In this document: positions 57,594-64,000 of the stretch, one piece after another
Numbering within the stretch: position 1 is the first letter of the stretch
Layout: each line of letters opens with the position of its first letter
Assembly (NCBI GenBank): GCA_035293805.1
Contig: DATGMD010000061.1
Span: 1-64,000, forward strand
Origin: JAJPHF01 sp035293805
GTDB taxonomy: Bacteria > Chloroflexota > UBA6077 > JAJPHF01
Length of the DNA: 64,000 nt
Reading direction: 5' to 3'
Notes under the pieces: model-generated
Told to the model about the DNA's origin: nothing
The model's input: the letters and a program-made list of their open reading frames with translations, nothing else
Database searches by the model: none
Translations under genes and position numbers: made by a program

Positions 57594-58703
57594 ATGAGCG
57601 CGCTGGGTTTTCCCGTCGTCGACGCCGACGGGCACGTGCAGGAGCTGAACATCGACTGGGCCGCGCGCATCGCGCCGTCCGTGCGCGAGCGGGCGCCCCG
57701 CGTGGTCCCCGACAACCGCGGCTTCCCCCGCCTCCTCGCCGAGGGCAAGCTGTGGCCGAAGCCGGAGGGACGCGGCACCGGCCAGGCCGGCGGGGCGCGC
57801 AGCCGTCGCCCGGCCGAAACGACCGGCATGCACGACCCCGTGCGGCGCCTCCAGGACATGGACCTCGAAGGAATCGACCTGGCCGTGCTGTTCGGCACGA
57901 GCGTGTTCCTCAGCCTGCCGTTCTTCGACGACGCCGAGCTGGCCGCTGCCACCGCGCGCGTCTACAACGACTGGCTCGCCGAGTACTGCGCCGCCGACCC
58001 CGCGCGCCTCAAGGGCGTTGCGCTCGTGCCGATCCAGGACCCGCCCGCCGCCGTAGAGGAGCTGCGCCACGCCGTGCGCGACCTCGGCTTCGTCGCCGTC
58101 GGCACGCCGGCCCACAGCGGCGGCCGCAACCTCGACGACCCGGCGCTGGAGCCGTTCTTCGCCGAGGCCGAGCGCCTCGGCGTGCCGGTCTGCGTCCACG
58201 TCGGTGCCGGGCGGCCCGCCGCGGCCGCCGACCGCTTCACCAACGCCTACATGGTCCATGTCGTCACCCACGCCTTCGAGCAGATGATCGCCGCGCTGTG
58301 CATCGTGTCGGGCGGCGTGCTGGAGCGCCACCCCAACCTCCGCGTCGCCTTCCTCGAGGCCGGCGCCGGCTGGGTCCCCTACTGGATCGAGCGGCTCGAC
58401 GAGCACTACGAGTACATGCAGCCGTGCGTGCCCTGGCTCACCCGCGAGCCAGGCGAGTACATGCGCTCCGAGCAGTGCTACTACTCGTTCGAGCCCGACG
58501 AGCGCACCCTTCCGTGGGTGCTCGGCATGCTGGGCGAGGACCGGGTCGTCTTCGCCTCCGACTACAACCACAGCGACTGCAAGTTCCCCAACACCGTGCG
58601 CGCGATGGTCGCGCGCGACGACGTGTCGCTCGCCCAGAAGCGCAAGCTCATGTGCGACAACGCCCTCCGCCTCTACGGCCTGGCGGTGCCGGCGGCGCGG
58701 TAG
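57594..58703 (+). CDS. ACMSD-type amidohydrolase (amidohydrolase_2 family)
   Basis: 369 residues from ATG 57594. Metal-binding motif at the N-terminus VVDADGHVQE (DxxGH variant), VCVHVGAGRPAA, FVTHAFEQM-like VTHAFEQMIAAL, the conserved FLEAGAGWVPYWIERLDEHYEYM and VFASDYNHSD with the metal Asp. TIM-barrel hydrolase/decarboxylase, related to but distinct from the gene at 14523-15521. Followed within 23 nt by a binding-protein gene, hence possibly part of the same uptake-and-degradation unit. Confidence 0.85.
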   Translation: MSALGFPVVDADGHVQELNIDWAARIAPSVRERAPRVVPDNRGFPRLLAEGKLWPKPEGRGTGQAGGARSRRPAETTGMHDPVRRLQDMDLEGIDLAVLFGTSVFLSLPFFDDAELAAATARVYNDWLAEYCAADPARLKGVALVPIQDPPAAVEELRHAVRDLGFVAVGTPAHSGGRNLDDPALEPFFAEAERLGVPVCVHVGAGRPAAAADRFTNAYMVHVVTHAFEQMIAALCIVSGGVLERHPNLRVAFLEAGAGWVPYWIERLDEHYEYMQPCVPWLTREPGEYMRSEQCYYSFEPDERTLPWVLGMLGEDRVVFASDYNHSDCKFPNTVRAMVARDDVSLAQKRKLMCDNALRLYGLAVPAAR

Positions 58704-58726
58704 CGGCGGACTTGTCGGAGCACGAG

Positions 58727-59977
58727 ATGCGTTGCGCGCCTCAGCCTGACCTCGCACGATCCTGGCGCGGCGCCTGCCAGCGTCGGCCCGGCCGGCGCGA
58801 CACCGCGCGGCCCCGGCCGGCCGCCGTAGGGGCGCGATTCGGCGCGCGCGCCGGCCGCGCGTCCACCCGCCGCGCGCCCGCCGCCCCCATCCTGGCGCTC
58901 CTGCTCGCGCTGGCGCTCGGCCTCACCGCCTGCGGCCCGGCCGCCGCGCCGGCGCCTGTCGCCCAGCCCGCCGATCCCGGCGGGAGCCCGGCCAGCGCAC
59001 CGGCCGCGGCCGCCCCGGCGGCGAGCCCCGCCAGCCCCGCGCCGCCCGCACCCGTGTCGTTCGTCCTCGGCCTCAGCTCCATCTCGCCCACGAACGGGAA
59101 CATCCAGGCCACCAAGGACGCCGGTATCTTCCTCAAGTACGGGCTCGACCCCGAGCTTCAGTACATCGGCGGCGGCACGAACTCGATGGCCGCGCTCGTC
59201 TCGGGCACCGTGCCCGTCCTGGTCGGCGGCGTGCCGGCGTTCGTCAGCGCCGCGCTGGAGGGCGCCGACGTCGCCGTGATCGCCGTCCAGAGCAACCGCT
59301 TCGACTACTATTTCGTGACCACGCCCGACATCCACCGGCCCGAGGACCTGCGCGGCAAGGCGGTGAGCGGCACGCGCAAGGGCGCGCTGGCCGACACCGC
59401 CATCCGGCTGGTCCTGCGCCAGTGGGGGCTGGAGCCCGACCGCGACGTCACGATCCTGCCGGCCGGGGCGGGCAACGACGCGCGCACGGTGGCGCTCGTC
59501 AACGGCGCCGCGGTCGGCACGGTGCTGAACGTGCCCCTGCCCGCGCCCATCGCCCAGGGCAACTTCGCCGTGCTGGCCGACCTCACGAAGCTAGACCTCG
59601 CCTACGCCAACAACGGCGTCGCCGCGCGCCGCGGCGACTTGGCGCGCGAGGCCGACTTCTACGACCGCTTCATGCGCGCCTACGTCGAGGGCATCCACTA
59701 CTTCAAGACGCATCCCGACGAGGGCGCGCGGGCCATCGCCGAGTGGGCCAAGATCGACGACCCCGACTACGCCCGCGCCGCCTACGAGTTCTACGCGCCG
59801 CAGCTCCCGCGCGTGCCCGTGCCCACGCCCGGCGCCATGCAGGGCGTGCTCGACTCGCTCGTCGAGGAGCAACCCTCCGCGAAGACCGCCAACCCCGACC
59901 GCCTCGTCGACCTGAGCCTCGTCCAGCAGCTCGACGCCAGCGGCTTCGTCGACCAGCTCTACGCCCAGCCGCCCTAG
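58727..59977 (+). CDS. NMT1/SsuA-like substrate-binding lipoprotein
   Basis: 416 residues from ATG 58727. The signal helix and lipobox (ILALLLALALGLTACG) start unusually late, about residue 52, so the true start may be a non-standard codon further in. The mature domain is PVSFVLGLSSISPTNGNIQATK, GTNSMAALVSGTVPVLVGG, DLRGKAVSGTRKGALADTAI and GIHYFKTHPDEGARAIAEWAKIDDPDYAR. It binds an organic anion or pyrimidine-type ligand for an ABC importer not encoded here. Follows an amidohydrolase gene by 23 nt. Confidence 0.82.
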   Translation: MRCAPQPDLARSWRGACQRRPGRRDTARPRPAAVGARFGARAGRASTRRAPAAPILALLLALALGLTACGPAAAPAPVAQPADPGGSPASAPAAAAPAASPASPAPPAPVSFVLGLSSISPTNGNIQATKDAGIFLKYGLDPELQYIGGGTNSMAALVSGTVPVLVGGVPAFVSAALEGADVAVIAVQSNRFDYYFVTTPDIHRPEDLRGKAVSGTRKGALADTAIRLVLRQWGLEPDRDVTILPAGAGNDARTVALVNGAAVGTVLNVPLPAPIAQGNFAVLADLTKLDLAYANNGVAARRGDLAREADFYDRFMRAYVEGIHYFKTHPDEGARAIAEWAKIDDPDYARAAYEFYAPQLPRVPVPTPGAMQGVLDSLVEEQPSAKTANPDRLVDLSLVQQLDASGFVDQLYAQPP

Positions 59978-60339
59978 CCCGCCCACGCCCGCCTGACCCG
60001 GGCAGCGCGGGCTCATCACGGCGGCAGCCGGCGTCACTGCCTGTCCATTCCGGACGGCAGGGCGCCTCGAGGAGTGGATTCACGCGGCAGGGGCCGCCGC
60101 ATCGCCCATGTTGGAGAGCGCGCGCGGGCGGCCCGCAACGCGCGCGGCCGGCCTCTGAAAAGGGCAGGTTGCCCGCAAGGCGAGCGGCCGCCGAGTCGTA
60201 GGCACGGGTTTTAGCAGGCTGTCGTCGCGTAGGGGCGGGTCTCGTGGCCGCCGGCGGCCCGCAGGCCGCAGCCCCCGGCGTCCGCCGGCCGCTCAGCCCG
60301 GCGGCATACCGCTATAGATCAGCCGACGGGGAGGGCATC
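59978..60339. other. Intergenic region of about 360 nt
   Basis: No supported gene. GC-rich with short direct repeats (GGCCCGCAACGCGCGCGGCCGGCC, AGGTTGCCCGCAAGGCGAGCGGCCG). No hairpin terminator found. Confidence 0.35.
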
Positions 60340-60771
60340 GTGGACCCGCGCATCAGCATGATCACGCTAGGCGTAGCCGACCTGGAGCGCGCGCTGCGCT
60401 TCTACCGCGACGGGCTGCGCTTCCCGCTCTCCAGCGCCAGCGTGGACGGCGTCGTCGCCTTCTTCCGCACCGGCGGCCCCGTCCTCGCGCTTTGGTCGCG
60501 CGCCGCGCTCGCCGCGGACGCGCACCTGCCGCCCGACGGCTCCGGCTTCGCCGGCATCGCGCTCGCGCACAACGTGCCCAGCCGCGAGGCGGTCGACGCC
60601 GTGCTCGCCGAGGCGGTCGCCGCGGGCGGGCGGTTGCTGAAGGCTGGCACGGCGGCCGACTGGGGCGGCTACTCGGGCTACTTCGCCGACCCCGACGGCT
60701 ACCCTTGGGAAGTCGCCTGGAACCCCGGCTTCCCGCTGGCCGCCGACGGCAGCCTCCAGCTTCCCGCGTGA
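60340..60771 (+). CDS. VOC-family (glyoxalase/dioxygenase-fold) protein
   Basis: 143 residues from GTG 60340 with GGGGAGGG upstream. Paired beta-alpha-beta-beta-beta modules: ISMITLGVADLERALRFYRDGLRF, VVAFFRTGGPVLALWSR, GIALAHNVPSREAVDAVLAE and SGYFADPDGYPWEVAWNPGF. The last segment contains the usual second-module metal-ligand region (PDGYPWEVAW). Glyoxalase-, fosfomycin-resistance- or dioxygenase-like; activity unassigned. Confidence 0.83.
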   Translation: MDPRISMITLGVADLERALRFYRDGLRFPLSSASVDGVVAFFRTGGPVLALWSRAALAADAHLPPDGSGFAGIALAHNVPSREAVDAVLAEAVAAGGRLLKAGTAADWGGYSGYFADPDGYPWEVAWNPGFPLAADGSLQLPA

Positions 60772-60840
60772 CCGGGTCGCGCATAATACCGGGGTAGGGC
60801 CGCGGCCGGGCGCGGTCGCGGCGCCGAATGAGGAGCGGCC

Positions 60841-62190
60841 ATGCGCCGGCGCGCGCTGCTCAAGGCGCTGCTCGCGGCGGCCGTCGTCGGCCTGGGTGGG
60901 GGCGCGGCCCCGCCCGCCGACACTGCCTCGCTGCCGCGCGTCCGCGGGCCAAAGTGGCTCAGCGGGCCCTCGCTGCCGCGCGTCCTCGACCAGGCCGTGC
61001 CCGCGGTCCTGCTGCTCGACCCGGCGGCGCTCCAATCCCTCCGCGACGCTAGCCTGGCTACCCCGAGTGACGGCCGCGCCACCGCGGCCGGCGGCGAGGC
61101 GCCGCACCGCTCGCCCGATCCCGCCCTGGCGGCGCTCGGCCGCGCGGCCGACCGCGCCCTGGCCGCCGGCCCCTTCTCCGTCATGGACAAGACCGCTACC
61201 CCGCCCAGCGGCGACCCCCACGACTACTACAGCGTCGGCCCCTATTGGTGGCCGAACCCCGACACCCCCGACGGCCTCCCCTACGTCCAGCGCGACGGCG
61301 AGGTCAACCCCCAGTCCCGCGACAACACCTACGACTTCGCCGCCCTCGACCAGCTGACCAAGAGCGTCGGCACCCTCGGCGTCGCCTACTACCTCACGGA
61401 CGACCCCCGCTATGCCGACCACGCCGCGCTGCTCATCCGCACCTGGTTCCTCGACCCCGCCACGCGCATGAACCCTCATATGCGCTACTCGCAGACTGTC
61501 CCCGGGCGGCCCGGCGAGCGCGGCACGGGGATCATCGACGCCCGCCAATTCATCGCCGTGACCGATGCCGCCACGCTGCTCGGCGGCGCCCTAGCCTGGA
61601 GCGCGGCCGACGACGCGGCCCTGCGCGCCTGGTTCGCCGCCTTCCTCGCCTGGCTCCAGCAGAGCCCGGCCGGCCAGCAGGAGGCGCGCGCGCCGAACAA
61701 CCACGGTAGCTGGTACGCCGCCCAGGTCGCCGCCTACGCGCTGTTCACGGGCCAGGACAGCGTGGCGCGGCCGACCACGGCTGAGCGGGGCCCGGCGCTC
61801 ATCGCCAGCCAGATCGAGCCGGACGGCCGCCAGCCCCGCGAGCTGGCGCGCACCCGCCCCTTCCACTACAGCGCCTTCAACCTGGAGGCCCTGACGGCGC
61901 TGGCGCTGCTCGGCGCGCGCGCGGGCGTCGATCTCTGGGGTTACGAGACGCCCGACGGGCGCGGCATCCGCGCCGCGCTCGACTACCTCGTGCCGTTTGC
62001 CACCGGCGCCGCGCCCTGGCCCTACCCCGATCTCGACTTCGACGGCCGCGCGCTAGCGCCGCTGCTCGCCCGCGCCGCCCGCGCCTACCCCGATGCGGGC
62101 TATGCCGCGCTCATCCCCCAGGCGTTCCCCGACGCCACGCCGCTCCAGCAGCTCTACCTCCGCCTCGGCGTCTGGTGGACACGCGGCTGA
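60841..62190 (+). CDS. Alginate-lyase-family (PL5-like) exported protein
   Basis: 449 residues. Starts MRRRALLKALLAAAVVGLGG, a hydrophobic export signal resembling Tat (R-R-R). Then SGDPHDYYSVGPYWWPNPDT and GLPYVQRDGEVNPQSRDNTYDF, the alginate_lyase (PF05426) signature, with NNHGSWYAAQVAAYALFTGQ corresponding to the catalytic Asn-His region. (alpha/alpha) toroid expected. Could cleave uronate-rich polysaccharide; substrate not established. Confidence 0.8.
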   Translation: MRRRALLKALLAAAVVGLGGGAAPPADTASLPRVRGPKWLSGPSLPRVLDQAVPAVLLLDPAALQSLRDASLATPSDGRATAAGGEAPHRSPDPALAALGRAADRALAAGPFSVMDKTATPPSGDPHDYYSVGPYWWPNPDTPDGLPYVQRDGEVNPQSRDNTYDFAALDQLTKSVGTLGVAYYLTDDPRYADHAALLIRTWFLDPATRMNPHMRYSQTVPGRPGERGTGIIDARQFIAVTDAATLLGGALAWSAADDAALRAWFAAFLAWLQQSPAGQQEARAPNNHGSWYAAQVAAYALFTGQDSVARPTTAERGPALIASQIEPDGRQPRELARTRPFHYSAFNLEALTALALLGARAGVDLWGYETPDGRGIRAALDYLVPFATGAAPWPYPDLDFDGRALAPLLARAARAYPDAGYAALIPQAFPDATPLQQLYLRLGVWWTRG

Positions 62191-62198
62191 GCCCGCTG

Positions 62199-63002
62199 TC
62201 ACAGCACGTAGCCGCCGTCGATCAGGACCGCGCTGCCCGTCATCGCCGCGGTGTGGTCGGAGAGCAGCCACACGATCTGCTCCGCCACCTCCTCGGCCGT
62301 CGCGTAGCGGCCCAGCGGCGTCGCCATCTTCGCCATCGCCTGGAACGCCGCCTCCTCGCTGCCCGCTTGCGCCACCAGGTCCTGAAACACCGGCACCGTC
62401 CGCCAGATCGGCGTGACCACCCCGCCCGGCAAGACGCTGTTCACGCGGATGCGGTCGCTCGCGCCCTCCTTTGCCGCCACCCGCGCCAACTGCAGCGCGC
62501 CCGCCTTCGACGCCGCGTAGGCCGACGTGCCGCTCTCTGCCTTCACCGCCGCGGCCGAGGCGACCACCACGATCGCGCCGCCCCGCTGCCCCTGCTGCAT
62601 CAGCCGCATACTCGTCCGCAGTGTCAGGAACGCGCCGTCCAGGTTCGTGGACAGGATGTGTCGCCAGTCAGCGAACGAGCGGTCCACGATCGCCCCGCCA
62701 CCCGCCACGCCCGCGTTCGCCACCGCCAGATCGAGCCGCCCGAGCCGCTCCCCGATCAACGCCTCCGTCGCGGTCCAGGCCGCCTCGTCCACCACGTCGT
62801 GGGCGCGAATCAGCACCCGCCCCTGGGGCAGGGCCAGCTTACCCGCCACGCGCTCCAGGCCCGCCGCGTCCCGATCGACCAGCAACAGTCCGCCGACCCC
62901 CTCCCGCGCCAGTCGCAGCGCCGTCGCCGCGCCGATCCCCGACGCCGCGCCCGTAACCAAGGCCACTCGACTCGCGGCCTCCGCGAACAAGCTACTCGCC
63001 AT
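62199..63002 (-). CDS. Short-chain dehydrogenase/reductase
   Basis: 267 residues from ATG 63002, GAGGAGG upstream. NAD(P)-binding ALVTGAASGIGAATALRL (TGxxxGIG), VDRDAAGLE suggesting NAD preference, ANAGVAG (NNAG-like), catalytic Ser in VVVASAAAVKAE, and YAASKAG (YxxxK), then GGVVTPIW. The usual classical-SDR tetrad positions appear kept, although the Ser segment reads ASAAA. The product oxidises or reduces an unknown alcohol/ketone. Converges on the lyase gene with 8 nt between them. Confidence 0.88.
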   Translation of the reverse strand: MASSLFAEAASRVALVTGAASGIGAATALRLAREGVGGLLLVDRDAAGLERVAGKLALPQGRVLIRAHDVVDEAAWTATEALIGERLGRLDLAVANAGVAGGGAIVDRSFADWRHILSTNLDGAFLTLRTSMRLMQQGQRGGAIVVVASAAAVKAESGTSAYAASKAGALQLARVAAKEGASDRIRVNSVLPGGVVTPIWRTVPVFQDLVAQAGSEEAAFQAMAKMATPLGRYATAEEVAEQIVWLLSDHTAAMTGSAVLIDGGYVL

Positions 63003-63765
63003 TGCCACGCCTGCGCCTCCTCGTCCCACCAGCGTAGTGGGGCCACCACCGCCTGCGCCGCGGTGCCGCGTGCGACCGTGACTAGCGCGCCGCAAAGATG
63101 GCACGTGCAGGGAGCCTGCGTCCGCAACGCGACCGGTCCTCGTGTCGTACGAACGGCTTGCTGTGCAGCGTGGGTGGCCGCGGTGTCGTCGGGGCGAGTG
63201 TCATGCCCGCCCGCGGCCTGTGGCGCAGCATCCGGCCAGCGCCACAGGCCGCCGCCCCGGCCTAGCCTGAGCGCTCAGCCCGACCGCAAGCCGCGATAAC
63301 CCGCGCAGTAGGCGTGAGCAGTCCCCGAGTGAGGTCACCATCGTCGGGCCGCGGGGAGGGCCGCGAAGAGCCCGCTTGGCGGCCTCGGCAGGACGGGCGG
63401 CGGACGGTCAATCGGGTGCCCGCCCTGCCGAGGCCGCGACGGGTGGGGCTCGCGCCCGCCAGGCGCGGGCGCTGCCCCGGGATTGGCTCGGTGCCTGCAA
63501 CCATCGTAGCCCGCCTCCAGCCCGGCTCGTAGAGGGCACGCCCCTCATTACGTCCCACGGCCCACCCTCACGCGGCCGGGGGCCTGCCCCCGGGGAGACC
63601 AGGGCGACGGCCCCAGCAATCGTGTAAAGCCACACCGCGCCGCGTCCCTCAACCGGTGCAACCCGCGTCCTCGCGCCGCTTGGCGGGTGCCAGGCAGTTT
63701 CAACCCCACCCAGTCCCCCAGCTGGAGATAGATTCCCCGAGCGTGGTGTAAAAGCGGAGCCTTGA
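63003..63765. other. Gene-poor region of about 760 nt
   Basis: Only shadow frames are present. GC-rich direct repeats (CAGGACGGGCGGCGGACGG, CTGCCGAGGCCGCGACGGG). The region leads into a recombinase remnant, which suggests a mobile-element border. Confidence 0.4.
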
Positions 63766-64000
63766 CGCCGGCGGCCCCCGTGTGCTTTCCCAAGGGTTGC
63801 CAAGACACCTACGGCAAGGAGCACACGATGGCCGACGAGAGGATGGCGCTTCGCTCGTCAAGCCGAAGCCCGCCTTGCGGCCGGGCCCAGGTGGGAAGAT
63901 CATAACCTGATCTTCTGCACGGCGGTCGGGAGACCGCTGGATCCTGCACGGGTGAACGAGGCCTTCCACCGGGCCTTGGCCGCGGCGTGCTTGCCGCGGC
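63766..64000 (+). pseudogene. Tyrosine recombinase (phage integrase) fragment
   Basis: The plus-strand frame reads VAKTPTARSTRWPTRGWRFA, RQAEARLAAGPRWEDHNLIF, CTAVGRPLDPARVNEAFHRA, then LAAACLPR at the window edge. Together these match the mid-catalytic region of tyrosine recombinases just before the HxLRH motif (usual form TxxSRRTV...RQxEERLAAG...W.DHGLVF...G.PLDP..V...F...L..AGLP). A TGA at 63763 interrupts the frame upstream and no N-terminal core-binding domain is visible. It is 5'-truncated; the 3' part lies outside the window. Confidence 0.6.

Noticed and set aside
58727..58880. A separate gene in the long pre-signal region of the binding protein
   Set aside because: The frame is continuous and Arg/Pro-rich with no own stop or domain; more likely an imprecise start.

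Overview
The window is about 70 % GC with strong G/C third-position bias, and almost every gene is preceded by a GGAGG-like ribosome site. Gene content points to an aerobic bacterium with heme-A oxidases, many flavin/F420-type luciferase-like oxidoreductases (LLM family), many orphan ABC substrate-binding lipoproteins, Tat-exported enzymes and a MurJ flippase. This suits a high-GC Chloroflexota lineage (Thermomicrobia- or SAR202-like). The assignment is inference, since no rRNA or complete marker gene is present.

Layout. 1-663: minus-strand tRNA-Thr(TGT), tRNA-Tyr(GTA), tRNA-Thr(GGT) and the first codons of tuf, with a recognisable promoter. 753-14328: a potassium/ion-homeostasis island with two KimA-type K+ importers, a KdpF-like micropeptide, an ArsB/NhaD-type transporter, two UspA proteins and two KdpDE-like two-component systems without KdpABC. 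Phased 11-bp TTGAGC direct repeats lie in two of its control regions. 14523-20902: an amidohydrolase, a Tat-exported LLM oxidoreductase and a heme-A/cytochrome-oxidase assembly group (DUF420, CtaB, CtaA, a COX2 membrane-hairpin-only protein). 21031-26674: LLM monooxygenase, molybdate modAB with a divergent HTH-PBP regulator, methyltransferase. 26808-32130: a CoA/aromatic-acid block (DpgC-like cofactor-free dioxygenase, dienelactone-hydrolase-like protein, acyl-CoA dehydrogenase, PaaK). 32348-36983: HAD phosphatase, MurJ carrying an in-frame repeat insertion, a HicB remnant, and a protein that faintly resembles a primase large-subunit domain. 37114-44216: four consecutive substrate-binding proteins bracketed by two LLM oxidoreductases, with no permease or ATPase. 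44429-53347: NlpC/P60 peptidase, small membrane proteins, CMD protein, MetF, a decayed binding protein, enoyl-CoA hydratase, NTF2-like secreted protein. 53434-57138: a PerR - rubrerythrin - Fe-S - DUF3501 peroxide-response operon with tandem PerR boxes, and a rhodanese. 57148-63002: amidohydrolase, a fifth intact binding protein, VOC protein, alginate-lyase-like protein, SDR. 63003-64000: gene-poor, ending in a tyrosine-recombinase remnant.

Three kinds of dispersed GC-rich or palindromic repeats are scattered through the window. Some end genes by supplying stop codons (paaK, metF, the HAD gene), one is read through in frame inside murJ, and one abuts a binding protein that has lost its signal peptide. 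The most interesting candidate system is the K+ island, in which duplicated KimA importers appear to have replaced KdpABC under the control of truncated KdpDE pairs. The second is the set of orphan binding proteins with LLM oxidoreductases.
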